Source: Frigoribacterium sp. SL97 (lineage in GTDB: Bacteria; Actinomycetota; Actinomycetes; Actinomycetales; Microbacteriaceae). Taken from it: DNA of 64,000 nt. Below, piece after piece: positions 43,776 through 52,150 of this stretch. The translations under genes were made by a program, and so were the position numbers. Positions within the stretch are counted from its first letter, which is position 1. Each line of letters starts with the position of its first letter. The notes beneath the pieces are model-generated. The model was not told where the DNA came from. It made no database searches and saw only the letters and a program-made list of their open reading frames with translations. The DNA is taken from assembly GCF_026625765.1 (NCBI RefSeq), contig NZ_CP113062.1, positions 3,534,001-3,598,000 on the forward strand, in the 5' to 3' direction.

Positions 43776-44339
43776 CTATGGAACGTCTTCTTCAAATGCC
43801 AGGAGGGACCAGGGCTCCAGGCCGCGGGTCGCCAGGACCGCTTCAGGGAGCGCCCGGGGCGTGCCAAACTCGCGGGCTGCGTAGTCCAGCAGGTTCGTGC
43901 CGAAGACGATGACATCCGTCTGGACGACGGAGAAGACCGGGGCCCCTGGGCCGAACGGCGCGGCCGGCAGATAACGGTGGCCGTACAGAGGTACGAGCTG
44001 CGGCCATGTGGTGACCTGTTGCTTCACGACCTCGAAGCGCGCTTCGACGGAGTCGGGGCGTTGACCCCACGACGCCGGCCAGAAGACGTTGTTCTCGACA
44101 TCGAACAAGACGCCCTCGAAAGGCGCTCGGATCGCATCGCGGACACGCTTGTCTGCCCTCGCCCGCCAGTCGTACCAGCCATCAGCCACGGGCAGCGCGA
44201 GGGCGAGGAGCTCGCGGTGATCGGGGGCAAAACGGACGCCGTATCGGCGTTCAGCACGACGCAACTCAGCCTCGGAAAGCCCTGCCTCGAGGGCGACACG
44301 TCGTTCTCGAAGGAGCTCGACGACCTCGGCAGCAGACAC
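43776..44339 (-). CDS. SUKH/SMI1-KNR4 family protein
   Basis: 187 aa with the SMI1/KNR4 layout: LSEAELRRAERRYGVRFAPDHRELLALALPVADGWYDWR at the start, FWPASWGQRP, and a VFSVVQTDVIVFGTNLLDYAAREFG segment. Bacterial SUKH proteins are often immunity proteins for polymorphic toxins, but no toxin gene is next to it. GTG start. Opposite to the site orientation. Confidence 0.8.
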   Translation of the reverse strand: MSAAEVVELLRERRVALEAGLSEAELRRAERRYGVRFAPDHRELLALALPVADGWYDWRARADKRVRDAIRAPFEGVLFDVENNVFWPASWGQRPDSVEARFEVVKQQVTTWPQLVPLYGHRYLPAAPFGPGAPVFSVVQTDVIVFGTNLLDYAAREFGTPRALPEAVLATRGLEPWSLLAFEEDVP

Positions 44340-44372
44340 GTCGTCAGCATAGATGCGACCTGTTCGACAGAC

Positions 44373-44387
44373 GATCCCCTATTGGGC
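44373..44387 (+). repeat. Cassette site 6
   Basis: Core GATCCCCTATTGGGC. Confidence 0.88.
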
Positions 44388-44432
44388 GGTCACGTCCGTG
44401 TAAGGGTGGGGCTGCCGCGGAAAGGAATGATC

Positions 44433-45335
44433 ATGGCCAGGACGACATGGGCAGAAGCACCGCACACCTTGCGGCGCGCCGTCGAGGATGCACTCGGCGC
44501 CGAGGTCACGGAGGCCGTCAGTCAAACCGGCGGCTTCTCCTCCGGGAGTGCTGATCGCCTAGTCCTTGCCGACGGCCGCCGTGTCTTCGCAAAGTCCGTC
44601 GAACGTGCCCGCAACGTCGGCACCTACGAGCTGCATCGGCGGGAAGCAGCAATCGTCCGGGACCTTCCCACGTCGGTGTCCGCACCCCGCCTTGTCGGGA
44701 CCCTCGAGCAAGACGACTGGATCGTCGTGGCTTACGAGGACATCGACGGCCGCCAGCCAGGGGTGGACGACACCACGCTCGTCCTCGATGCGCTCGGAAC
44801 GCTGCCCCGCATCGAGACGCCCTCGCAGTTGCCCCGACTCTCGGACGAGCTGACATCGGACGCTGCGAGCTGGAACCGTTTGACCACGTCGGGAGCAGTG
44901 AACGAACTCGATCCTTGGGTCGGTGCGCACATCGACCGGCTCCGCCACGTCGCCGCACAACTTCCCAGGGCAGCCGAGGGAGATCACCTCGTGCACCTGG
45001 ACTGCCGTGCCGACAACCTCCTCATCGACGAAAGATCACGGGTGTGGCTGGTCGACTGGCCCTGGGCCAGTGTCGGAGCATCCTGGTTCGACTCGGTCAC
45101 ATACCTCCTCGATGTCTTGGTCAACGACGGGGACGCAGACGTCGAAAAGCATCTCGATCACCCTTCTCTCCGAGGTGTGCCGGCAGAGGCCGTCGATGCG
45201 GTCCTTGCTGGACTTGCTGGCTCATGGGTCGAGCAACTCCAGGTACCGGCACCCGAGGACATGCCGAACCTGAGGGACTTTCAGCGGCAGGAAGCCGATG
45301 CAGCTCTCCTATGGTTGAGGCGCCGCTGGGCTTGA
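44433..45335 (+). CDS. Aminoglycoside phosphotransferase-fold kinase
   Basis: 300-aa kinase-like protein. A VFAKSVE Lys in the N-lobe, the Brenner motif VHLDCRADNLLI (catalytic Asp and metal-binding Asn) and WLVDWPWAS (DFG-equivalent Asp) are all present, so it is likely active. The substrate could be an aminoglycoside, macrolide or metabolite. AGGA 6 nt before ATG 44433 selects that start over ATG 44427. Confidence 0.85.
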   Translation: MARTTWAEAPHTLRRAVEDALGAEVTEAVSQTGGFSSGSADRLVLADGRRVFAKSVERARNVGTYELHRREAAIVRDLPTSVSAPRLVGTLEQDDWIVVAYEDIDGRQPGVDDTTLVLDALGTLPRIETPSQLPRLSDELTSDAASWNRLTTSGAVNELDPWVGAHIDRLRHVAAQLPRAAEGDHLVHLDCRADNLLIDERSRVWLVDWPWASVGASWFDSVTYLLDVLVNDGDADVEKHLDHPSLRGVPAEAVDAVLAGLAGSWVEQLQVPAPEDMPNLRDFQRQEADAALLWLRRRWA

Positions 45336-45351
45336 GACGCGCCCGCAGCGC

Positions 45352-45366
45352 GATCCCTTACCGGAC
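45352..45366 (+). repeat. Cassette site 7
   Basis: Core GATCCCTTACCGGAC, 16 nt after the kinase stop. Confidence 0.8.
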
Positions 45367-45407
45367 ATTGCCTAGCGGCAGCCCGACGCTGCGCCTACCC
45401 TGATGAC

Positions 45408-45653
45408 GTGCCCAAGGAGAGCTTTTGGCTGCAGCCCGGTCCGGCGAGCAGGTGTGCCAAGGCGGCGGTTGTATGGGGAGTGCTGGCCGCGCTCTTGCTC
45501 ACACTCGCTGTCTTCGTGCTTGTTTCCGTGGGTGGAGTTTCATGGTGGAACCAGCTCGGCCTAGTCGCACCGCCCGTTCTGACGGCGGCTCTGGCACTCA
45601 TCTACGGCGTCAGCTACCGAGCGCACCGTGCGCGGCAGTCGCGGGGCGAGTAG
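45408..45653 (+). CDS. Small two-helix membrane protein, 81 aa
   Basis: GTG start. Helices VVWGVLAALLLTLAVFVLVSV and LVAPPVLTAALALIYGVSY; basic C-terminus. No family recognised. Confidence 0.55.
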   Translation: MPKESFWLQPGPASRCAKAAVVWGVLAALLLTLAVFVLVSVGGVSWWNQLGLVAPPVLTAALALIYGVSYRAHRARQSRGE

Positions 45654-45671
45654 CAAGCCGTCTCGAGAGCC

Positions 45672-45686
45672 CATCGGCTATCGGGA
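45672..45686 (+). repeat. Cassette site 8
   Basis: Core CATCGGCTATCGGGA. The left arm (45660-45671) mirrors the right arm at 10 of 12 positions plus one G-T pair. Confidence 0.9.
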
Positions 45687-45751
45687 CGCAGCTTTTATGC
45701 CTCATGGTTGAATCGGGCTATGAACCTTCTCGAAGCCGGGGACCTCTCGCG

Positions 45752-46021
45752 ATGAAGGGGCGTCAGCCATCAAACGCGAAGCCCGACGGTTCCATCGCTG
45801 CCGCCGGAAACGTCGTCATCTGCACGGGCATCGTGATCGCGATCCCCATCTACGTACTGACGACTGGCATGCAAGGTACTGACCTGCTCATAGCCGGCGC
45901 GGCCTTCGTCATGGGTATTGCGATGCTCGTTGGATTCGTTCGCACTCTGATGAAGCGCAGAGCAACCGCGCAAAAAGATGGCGGCGCCAACAAGCCAGAG
46001 AACGAACGCGAGCAGCTCTAG
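45752..46021 (+). CDS. Small two-helix membrane protein, 89 aa
   Basis: Helices NVVICTGIVIAIPIYVLTTG and LLIAGAAFVMGIAMLVGFV; basic/acidic tail. ATG 45752 is used; 45704 is an alternative. It ends 5 bp before the left half of the IS-interrupted site. Confidence 0.5.
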   Translation: MKGRQPSNAKPDGSIAAAGNVVICTGIVIAIPIYVLTTGMQGTDLLIAGAAFVMGIAMLVGFVRTLMKRRATAQKDGGANKPENEREQL

Positions 46022-46026
46022 CTCGC

Positions 46027-46041
46027 GTCCGATAAACAATC
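46027..46041 (+). repeat. Cassette site 9, left half
   Basis: GTCCGATAAACAATC; ATC at 46039-46041 is the IS target duplication. Confidence 0.8.
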
Positions 46042-47280
46042 CTTGGGTTCAGGTGGTCGTTGCAACACCACCGTGAATCGGAGTGCTGCAGATGGGATCG
46101 AGGCTGGAACAACGTGCCCGGGAGGCTTGGTTCTGGGAGCTACTCGGACAGGGCTTGAGCAGGCCGGCTGCTTGCGATGCTGTCGGCGTGCATCCGCGTC
46201 AGGGCTACCGATGGTTCAAAGCCGCTCAAGGGAAGAATCCGTTCGAGCGCGCCGCCCGGTCGGGCCGGTACTTGAGCGAGGAGGAACGGCTCAAGATCGC
46301 TGACCTCCACCTCGGCGGCGCAGGCGTCCGCCGGATCGCGGCCGAGCTCGGTCGGGCGCCCTCGACGATCAGTAGGGAGCTCACCCGGAACAGCTCACGC
46401 GGCGGCGCTTACCGCCCCTACGCCGCCCAGAAGCGATCCCGGGAACGGGCGCGGCGCCCGAAGCCCCGGAAGCTGGACCGGGTCGAGCTTGCCCTGCAGG
46501 TCGAGCTTCGGCTGGTGCGGAACTGGTCCCCGGAGCAGATCCGTGATGACCTGGTCAGGTCCTTCCCTGACCGGCCGGAGATGCACGTGTCCCACGAGAC
46601 GATCTACCAAACCCTGTTCGTCCAGGGGCGCGGGCACCTGCGCGCTGACCTGCATAAACACCTCCGCACCGGCAGGGCGATCCGCCGACACCGGGGCGAG
46701 GCCAGGCGGGCGTCGTGGTCGAAGATCCGCGACATGGTCCTGATCAGCGAACGCCCTGCCGAGGTGGAAGACCGCGCCGTTCCCGGGCACTGGGAAGGAG
46801 ACCTCATCGTCGGCACGAACGCCCGGAGCGCCATCGGAACGTTGGTTGAGCGGACCACCCGTTACGTGATGCTGCTGCACCTGCCAGACGGGCACAGCGC
46901 CGACGCCGTCCGCGACGCCATGATCCCCACGATCAAGACCCTGCCCGAACACCTGCGCCGGTCGTTGACCTGGGACCAGGGCACGGAGCTTGCCCGGCAC
47001 AAAGACATCACCCTCGCCACTGACCTCGCTATCTACTTCTGCGACCCCCACAAGCCCTGGCAGCGCGGCTCGAACGAGAACACCAATGGGCTTCTCCGGC
47101 AGTACTTCCCGAAGTCCACCGACCTCACTGTTCACAGCCCGGAACGACTCCTCGAAGTCGCCACAGAACTCAACGGCAGACCCCGCAAAACCCTCGACTT
47201 CCGGACACCGGCAGAAGCGTTCCAGGAGCTACTCTCGGACCCGAAACAACCACCCGTTGCAACGACCCCCTGAAACCGCC
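46042..47280 (+). mobile_element. IS30-family insertion sequence, copy 2 (1239 bp)
   Basis: Same as copy 1 but inverted. The target duplication is ATC (46039-46041, 47281-47283). Removing the IS and one ATC restores GTCCGATAAAC-AATC-CCCTATCGGGC, a standard array site, so insertion was at the GATC-like centre. Confidence 0.92.
46083..47273 (+). CDS. IS30 family transposase (copy 2)
   Basis: 396 aa, identical in sequence to copy 1, with the same HTH and DDE motifs. It lies inside the cassette array between two small membrane-protein genes. Confidence 0.95.
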   Translation: MLQMGSRLEQRAREAWFWELLGQGLSRPAACDAVGVHPRQGYRWFKAAQGKNPFERAARSGRYLSEEERLKIADLHLGGAGVRRIAAELGRAPSTISRELTRNSSRGGAYRPYAAQKRSRERARRPKPRKLDRVELALQVELRLVRNWSPEQIRDDLVRSFPDRPEMHVSHETIYQTLFVQGRGHLRADLHKHLRTGRAIRRHRGEARRASWSKIRDMVLISERPAEVEDRAVPGHWEGDLIVGTNARSAIGTLVERTTRYVMLLHLPDGHSADAVRDAMIPTIKTLPEHLRRSLTWDQGTELARHKDITLATDLAIYFCDPHKPWQRGSNENTNGLLRQYFPKSTDLTVHSPERLLEVATELNGRPRKTLDFRTPAEAFQELLSDPKQPPVATTP

Positions 47281-47294
47281 ATCCCCTATCGGGC
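47280..47294 (+). repeat. Cassette site 9, right half
   Basis: CATCCCCTATCGGGC; the first C belongs to the IS end, and ATC is the target duplication. Confidence 0.88.
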
Positions 47295-47334
47295 GGGACG
47301 CATAGAGACCCAACCTTCAGCCTATGGTGCCTTT

Positions 47335-47604
47335 ATGTCATCCCGAAGCAGCCAACGGATCTACCTTTTCTGCGCCGTCGGTTTTGCGGTTGGCATACTC
47401 CTGCTGGTTCTTGTGGATGGCGCAGCTCTCACCCTTGCAGCACTACCTCTTGGTCTCTCGATCGGTATCGCGCTGCGCACCTGGTGGACGCGCCACGGCT
47501 GGAATCCGGGCATCACCATCACGGAAGACGTAGCCGAAGGCGAAGTACTTAGAAACGAGGGCGACAGCGTCGACGGGACTACCCGAAAGCCAAGAGGCCG
47601 CTGA
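47335..47604 (+). CDS. Small two-helix membrane protein, 89 aa
   Basis: Helices IYLFCAVGFAVGILLLVLV and LTLAALPLGLSIGIAL, then a polar tail. No family. Its TGA lies 2 nt before the core of site 10. Confidence 0.55.
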   Translation: MSSRSSQRIYLFCAVGFAVGILLLVLVDGAALTLAALPLGLSIGIALRTWWTRHGWNPGITITEDVAEGEVLRNEGDSVDGTTRKPRGR

Positions 47605-47606
47605 GC

Positions 47607-47621
47607 GATCGGCTATCGGGC
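47607..47621 (+). repeat. Cassette site 10
   Basis: Core GATCGGCTATCGGGC. Confidence 0.92.
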
Positions 47622-47649
47622 ATCCCCGGCGACGTCCTAGCCTGATCAA

Positions 47650-47946
47650 GTGATCAACCCGTCGACACCCGATACGGAACGCCGGTCTGTCTGGACGGTA
47701 GGACATCTCTACGCAGCAACCGTCTCCAGATATGAGGAGGTCGCGTTTCCACGTGTGTTCGGTGTCTACTCGACGGAGAAGCTGGCGAACGAGGCAGTTG
47801 AACGGGCTCGGCTCCAGCCCGGCTTTGACGGCCATCTTGGGCCGGTAGATTTCGACGAGGGCCTGACCGTGTTCCAGTACGACCTCGACGACGTCGTCTG
47901 GCGTGGCGGCTTCTTCTCCTATGACGCCGAGGGCCGAGAAGAATGA
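47650..47946 (+). CDS. DUF7336-like protein, 98 aa (first of a pair)
   Basis: Has FGVYSTEKLANEAVERARLQPGF, then YDLDDVVWRGGFFSYD, the beta-alpha-beta pattern seen in DUF7336 proteins of unknown role. GTG start. Overlaps the next gene by 4 nt (ATGA); both lie in one unit. Confidence 0.6.
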   Translation: MINPSTPDTERRSVWTVGHLYAATVSRYEEVAFPRVFGVYSTEKLANEAVERARLQPGFDGHLGPVDFDEGLTVFQYDLDDVVWRGGFFSYDAEGREE

Positions 47947-48194
47947 AGCTTTTCTCCGTCACACACCTCCGACCCCGCGGACAGCACACCGAATGGCCCT
48001 TGGTCGACCTCAAACAGATCGGCTACTTCACCTCGGAGACTGAAGCACGTCGCGCAATCAGGAGCCTCCGCCTCGATCCCGGCTTCCGACGGTTTCTCGA
48101 CCAGTTCCGCATCGAAATCGTCGACGTGGACGTGGATCTGTACGAAACAGGCTTTAACCACGAGGCCGACCGAGGACTTGTGCCGGTCGACTGA
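47943..48194 (+). CDS. DUF7336-like protein, 83 aa (second of a pair)
   Basis: Shares the plan of its neighbour: IGYFTSETEARRAIRSLRLDPGF, then VDLYETGFNHE. The two look like diverged tandem duplicates translated together, possibly acting as a heterodimer. Confidence 0.6.
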   Translation: MKLFSVTHLRPRGQHTEWPLVDLKQIGYFTSETEARRAIRSLRLDPGFRRFLDQFRIEIVDVDVDLYETGFNHEADRGLVPVD

Positions 48195-48221
48195 CGCCAC
48201 TGCCGGGACCGCCCGAGGGCC

Positions 48222-48236
48222 GATCGTCTATCGGGA
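48222..48236 (+). repeat. Cassette site 11
   Basis: Core GATCGTCTATCGGGA. Confidence 0.9.
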
Positions 48237-48266
48237 CAGTGGGCGTGCACGATGGCGCGACCCGGA

Positions 48267-48683
48267 TCACCCCTGTCGACGAGAGTCGTCGAGCTCTGCG
48301 AGGAACACGCGGTACGAGTCGTGGGCGAGGTCCAGACGCAGAGCGTCCGCAGGCGAGAACCACCTCACTTCGTCATGCTCCTCAGGAGCACAGTTCGTCG
48401 GATACCCCTCCCACTCCGTGATCAACCACAGATCAAGCACCATCCCACCCGGAACGTCAGGTCGTTCTCTCACCTGCATGTCTGGCGATCCCCTCACCAC
48501 AGCCACGACACCGATCTCTTCCCGGAGCTCACGCACAAGCGCATCGGCCGCACGTTCACCAGGCTCGAGATGACCACCCGGGAAATCCCAACAGCTGGGG
48601 TACCAAGACTTGTCGGCACGCCTTCGCGCAAGGAGCAGGCCCCTCGGACCCGAAAGGGCCCCCACAGCAACGTGATGCGACAT
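48267..48683 (-). CDS. Nudix hydrolase, MutT-like
   Basis: 138 aa. A full Nudix box runs from Gly37 (GHLEPGE) to REEIGV at about 59, with the REUXEE glutamates for Mg2+. It likely hydrolyses a nucleoside diphosphate linked to another group, such as an oxidised dNTP. It is transcribed against the site orientation. Confidence 0.9.
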   Translation of the reverse strand: MSHHVAVGALSGPRGLLLARRRADKSWYPSCWDFPGGHLEPGERAADALVRELREEIGVVAVVRGSPDMQVRERPDVPGGMVLDLWLITEWEGYPTNCAPEEHDEVRWFSPADALRLDLAHDSYRVFLAELDDSRRQG

Positions 48684-48798
48684 GACGTCGAGACTGCCAT
48701 GCCCACCGTCCCCACACGGACGCCAAGAAGGGACGCGACACCACTGAGGCCGAACTGTCCCCTCAACGGATGCTTCGTCACGACAACTGGAGCACAGA

Positions 48799-48815
48799 GA
48801 TCAACCCCTATCGTC
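48799..48815 (+). repeat. Cassette site 12, degenerate
   Basis: GATCAACCCCTATCGTC: the core with two extra bases after GATC. It overlaps the stop codon of the next minus-strand gene. Confidence 0.5.
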
Positions 48816-49289
48816 TGAGGACGCGGGCCAGCTGCCAGCCCTAACGAGACGGCGATCCGCTCGAGGACGTTCGTAGCGAAGGAGGAGTACGAGCGCGAAC
48901 CCCACGCCGGTGATTGCTGCGGCAACAGGGAGCCAGACTGGCAACAACAACTGAGGAACCATGAGCATCCGGACCAACAGCCACGTCACGAATCCACCGG
49001 TGATGGCCCCCATCACCAGGCGAAGACGCGGACGAGTGCGCCGAGGGTCCAACGCGCGGACCACGATAAGGCCCGCACAGGTTGCTCCCAACGCGAAAAC
49101 AGCGCCGACGAGAGCCGTGACTGCTCCTACGAGAAGAAGAATGAGCCCGGGTTCGGGCGAGAGACCACCGCGCAGCGCCGCCGAAACGAGCCACGAAGCG
49201 ATACCCAAGACGGCCCCCGACGAGGCCGCCTCACCGAGAAGCCAACCCCACGCTTGCCGCATCCGGGCCCTTGGACATCCGCCGAACAT
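48801..49289 (-). CDS. Four-helix membrane protein, 162 aa
   Basis: Helices at about 20-42, 48-78, 92-110 and 114-138 (e.g. LILLLVGAVTALVGAVFALG). No family. The C-terminus is basic and polar. Confidence 0.55.
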   Translation of the reverse strand: MFGGCPRARMRQAWGWLLGEAASSGAVLGIASWLVSAALRGGLSPEPGLILLLVGAVTALVGAVFALGATCAGLIVVRALDPRRTRPRLRLVMGAITGGFVTWLLVRMLMVPQLLLPVWLPVAAAITGVGFALVLLLRYERPRADRRLVRAGSWPASSDDRG

Positions 49290-49306
49290 GAGCCAGGTTC
49301 ATCACC

Positions 49307-49915
49307 CTACGTAACCTCAGTGAACCGCTGACCGATCCCCGAATCAGACGATGCGTACAGCGTCTCTGCGCGCTCTCGCGGCAAGAATTCCTGGGCGAAG
49401 TCGCGATCGTTCGGAGCCCAGACGTCGGTCCACAGCGCCTCGTGGCGTCGGCCTAGCTCCCTGTCGCGGGCCATGCCGCGGCCGACGGCGACGTCGAGCT
49501 CGACATCGCACCAGACCGTGACGTCGAGGGAAGGCAGGGCCTCAGGGTGGAAAAGGCCGATGAGATCGACGACGAGGATCTCGGCGCGAGGAACCGGCTC
49601 CGGAGCGCCGAGGGCCCCTACCGCCCAGTCATACCGTCGGAACTCGCCCTGCTGCTCGCCGCGGAAGGGCTCCAAGACACTCGAAACGAGACGTTGCCGA
49701 TCCACTCCGTCCCAGTCCGCAGAGCGGAGGTGAGAGCGTGCAGGATCGAGAAAGTCGTCACCGCGCATCCTCACGGCGCCAGGCAGGGCCTCGACCATGC
49801 GGTGCGCAAGCGTGGACTTCCCTGACCCGCAGAAGCCCGAGATACCGACCACAATGGGGCAGCCCGCCGACCCGGCCCTGAGTGCGACATGCTCCACGAC
49901 TTCGCCCTGATCCAT
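49307..49915 (-). CDS. P-loop kinase, uridine kinase-like
   Basis: 202 aa. Walker A GFCGSGKST is at residues 27-35, followed by RMRGDDFLDP (substrate loop like uridine kinase YDHP), VVDLIGLFHPE (Walker B region) and RDRELGRRHEALW (lid). Likely phosphorylates a nucleoside or small sugar. A decayed site overlaps its last 14 codons. Confidence 0.8.
   Translation of the reverse strand: MDQGEVVEHVALRAGSAGCPIVVGISGFCGSGKSTLAHRMVEALPGAVRMRGDDFLDPARSHLRSADWDGVDRQRLVSSVLEPFRGEQQGEFRRYDWAVGALGAPEPVPRAEILVVDLIGLFHPEALPSLDVTVWCDVELDVAVGRGMARDRELGRRHEALWTDVWAPNDRDFAQEFLPRERAETLYASSDSGIGQRFTEVT
49334..49348 (+). repeat. Cassette site 13, strongly degenerate candidate
   Basis: GATCCCCGAATCAGA preceded by CTGACC; matches only the left two thirds of the core. 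It lies inside the 3' end of the kinase gene. Confidence 0.3.
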
Positions 49916-49946
49916 GCAACGACCCTACGAGGTCGCCCCGGTGGTC

Positions 49947-49961
49947 GATCGTCTATCGGGA
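49947..49961 (+). repeat. Cassette site 14
   Basis: Core GATCGTCTATCGGGA. Confidence 0.9.
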
Positions 49962-49966
49962 CACCT

Positions 49967-50869
49967 TCATCCTGCCGGTCCGAGCTCGGCGCACCTGACC
50001 GAGTGTTCTGCTGCCAACATAAAGCCGCCGACGGGTACCGGCCCTTCGGACCTTCTCCAGTCCCATGCAGAAGCGCCGGCCGCTCGATGGGATGCGACCA
50101 CAGCCCGGTCACGGTCCGCGAGCAGCTGACGCCCCTCTGGCGAGCGAGGTGGCATCAGTTCCGCGAGGCGGTAAAGAGCACGTTCATGCTCGACCTCTAC
50201 GCCCGCCCGCGCGGCGGCAACCCGGGCCGTCGCTCCCCCCGATACCGCGAGGCGGCGCCGGTGACCCCGTGACCACATTGCCAATGCCGATCCCGCAAGC
50301 ACGAGGAGCATCAACGACCACGTGCCGAGCCACGGCGCGATGTGCTCGTTGACTGCCGTGCCTTCATCGAACACACCGATGACCGCAGACGGCATCGACA
50401 GCGCCGCCGCCCCTCCGAGCAGGTATGGCGGCCGCGACCGATCTGCCGCCATGACCCCGATGAAAGCGCCGAGCAGCGCCACCCCAGCCCACGCAGCGGC
50501 CCAGATGTCGAGAGGATGCGGGATGGGGGCCGTAATGTTCGAGAACGGGACAGCCCGCGGCTGATACCTGCCACCACTCAGGTTTTCGAAGACCAAGAAC
50601 GTTGCGAGGAGAGAGACGGCACCGGGAATACCTCGCACATTCAGCCAGCGGACCGAGCGAACGTCTCTGACTTTGTCCGCATCCCCTGGTTGGAGCCGCT
50701 GCTCAATGATCCTCGACGTCGTGGTCCCGTACTCGTCGATGACTCCAACAACACGCTGGGACAGATCCGGGTGCTCCGAGAGGACGCTCCGTTCGGCAGC
50801 CGCCGCCATCTCGTCCCTGCTACGGAATTTCGATCTCCGCAGCGGGGGCGATTCCTCGGGGACCGTCAT
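49967..50869 (-). CDS. Membrane protein with cytoplasmic ends, 300 aa
   Basis: No family. Polar N-terminus with AAAAERSVLSEHPDLSQRVVGVIDEYGTTTSRIIEQ, about four helices (95-205), then a charged C-terminal domain (AAARAGVEVEHERALYRLAEL). The stop is 6 bp from site 14. ATG 50869 is used; an earlier in-frame start at 50887 exists. Confidence 0.55.
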   Translation of the reverse strand: MTVPEESPPLRRSKFRSRDEMAAAAERSVLSEHPDLSQRVVGVIDEYGTTTSRIIEQRLQPGDADKVRDVRSVRWLNVRGIPGAVSLLATFLVFENLSGGRYQPRAVPFSNITAPIPHPLDIWAAAWAGVALLGAFIGVMAADRSRPPYLLGGAAALSMPSAVIGVFDEGTAVNEHIAPWLGTWSLMLLVLAGSALAMWSRGHRRRLAVSGGATARVAAARAGVEVEHERALYRLAELMPPRSPEGRQLLADRDRAVVASHRAAGASAWDWRRSEGPVPVGGFMLAAEHSVRCAELGPAG

Positions 50870-50938
50870 GCGTCCATCATCCAGCACACACGCTCGCGAG
50901 ATGGGACCACGTTCAAGCCATCGAGTAGGCCGGCAGGC

Positions 50939-50953
50939 GATCCCCTACCGGGC
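50939..50953 (+). repeat. Cassette site 15
   Basis: Core GATCCCCTACCGGGC. The left arm has CCGG (50930-50933) exactly mirroring CCGG (50948-50951), a compensating match to the TATC-to-TACC change. Confidence 0.9.
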
Positions 50954-50988
50954 AGATCTTCTGGGTCTGCATCCGGTAAACCCTGGCT

Positions 50989-51669
50989 ATGGCTCAAACT
51001 ATGACCATGGGGAACACTGGGGACAATGCGTGGGCAGAACTTAGCGACCTCATCTCAGCATCACCCCTTGATGTCGCCGTTCTGCCACGGGACGCAAATG
51101 CGCGTACGGCGTCAGCGCTGGAACTTGGGCCGAGCTCATACCTTGGCGCCCTCGCTCGAGAAACATCGGGCCTGCTCATCGATCACGGCTGGTTACGAAT
51201 CCTCGGCGGCAGCTCCTCAAATGGAGGGCTACCCGGTCTGGATCAAGCCAGCGCCGGCACACCAGGACTCCTCGTCGTTGCCTACGACGTACTCGGCGGA
51301 GCATTTGCCCTGGACGGCGGCGCATTCGGCAAAGGCGACGGCTCCGTCCACCACTTCTCAGTGGACAACCTGACCTGGGAAGACCTCGAAATCGGCCACG
51401 CGCAGTTCGTGACGACAATGCTCGCAGGGGCTATCACGAAGTTCTACGAGACGCTCCGATGGCCACGATGGCAAGACGACCTCGCCGCCTTGAACCTGGC
51501 CGACGGCTTGCATCTCTACCCTCCACCCTTCACCACAGAGGGAAAGGACGTCGCCACCGTCAGTAAGGGGACGGTACCGATGAGGGAACTCATCGGCGTA
51601 CACAGCACCTTCATGGACCAGCTCGGATCCGGTCAAGGCGTCCCCGACCCATGGTCCGCGGCCACGTGA
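50989..51669 (+). CDS. DUF2625 family protein
   Basis: 226 aa, close to the family plan: LGALARETSGLLIDHGWLRILGG, LLVVAYDVLGGAFALDGGAFG, FSVDNLTWEDLEIGHAQF, FYETLRWPRWQDDL and LYPPPFTTEGKD. The role is unknown; a common occupant of mobile cassettes. Start could be any of three nearby ATGs (50989, 51001, 51007). Confidence 0.8.
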   Translation: MAQTMTMGNTGDNAWAELSDLISASPLDVAVLPRDANARTASALELGPSSYLGALARETSGLLIDHGWLRILGGSSSNGGLPGLDQASAGTPGLLVVAYDVLGGAFALDGGAFGKGDGSVHHFSVDNLTWEDLEIGHAQFVTTMLAGAITKFYETLRWPRWQDDLAALNLADGLHLYPPPFTTEGKDVATVSKGTVPMRELIGVHSTFMDQLGSGQGVPDPWSAAT

Positions 51670-51683
51670 CCGTTCCGACAGGC

Positions 51684-51698
51684 CATCCCCTACCGGGC
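51684..51698 (+). repeat. Cassette site 16
   Basis: Core CATCCCCTACCGGGC. Its CTA is the TAG stop of the minus-strand gene that follows. Confidence 0.88.
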
Positions 51699-51986
51699 GC
51701 CGTCCACGAGTCGGTTAAGTCGATCGACCAGTTGTGCCATTCGGGGCGGTCCGAGTCGAAGGACGAGCGACTCAGAGAACCAGCGCATCCAGACCGCCTC
51801 GACATCTTGGGTCGTGACGGCGCCGGCCTTAAGAAGAATGCGAACCAGGTCGATTGCCTCCATCTCGTACTCATCCGGCGGAGCACCCTCCGGCGAACCA
51901 GGCTCGAGACCATACGGGTCGACATCGCTGAGAACAGCCAAGACACCAGCGAGGGTCTGCCTGTAGGTGACTGTCCCCGCTCTCAT
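51690..51986 (-). CDS. Hypothetical cassette protein, 98 aa
   Basis: No family. Helical and acidic (PDEYEMEAIDLVRILLKAGA, then LGPPRMAQLVDRLNRLVDGAR). The stop codon is supplied by the site itself. Confidence 0.55.
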   Translation of the reverse strand: MRAGTVTYRQTLAGVLAVLSDVDPYGLEPGSPEGAPPDEYEMEAIDLVRILLKAGAVTTQDVEAVWMRWFSESLVLRLGPPRMAQLVDRLNRLVDGAR

Positions 51987-52022
51987 GCCCCAATGATGCC
52001 TGGGCCGCCTCGACCGGTGACC

Positions 52023-52037
52023 GATCCCCTATCGGGC
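52023..52037 (+). repeat. Cassette site 17
   Basis: Core GATCCCCTATCGGGC, exact consensus, preceded by TGACC. Confidence 0.92.
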
Positions 52038-52150
52038 ACTGCTTCGTGGGCTGGCTCCGTGGAGCAACGCAACGTGAAGCAGACGGTCCCTCCTGGGGTT
52101 GACGGATGCTCGAAGCCGGTACGTGCATCGCGGTATGGCACGCTGACCTG

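Noticed and set aside
37263..47280. The two IS30 copies as ends of a composite transposon
   Set aside because: Each copy has its own different 3-bp duplication (ACC versus ATC) and its own restored site, so they inserted separately.
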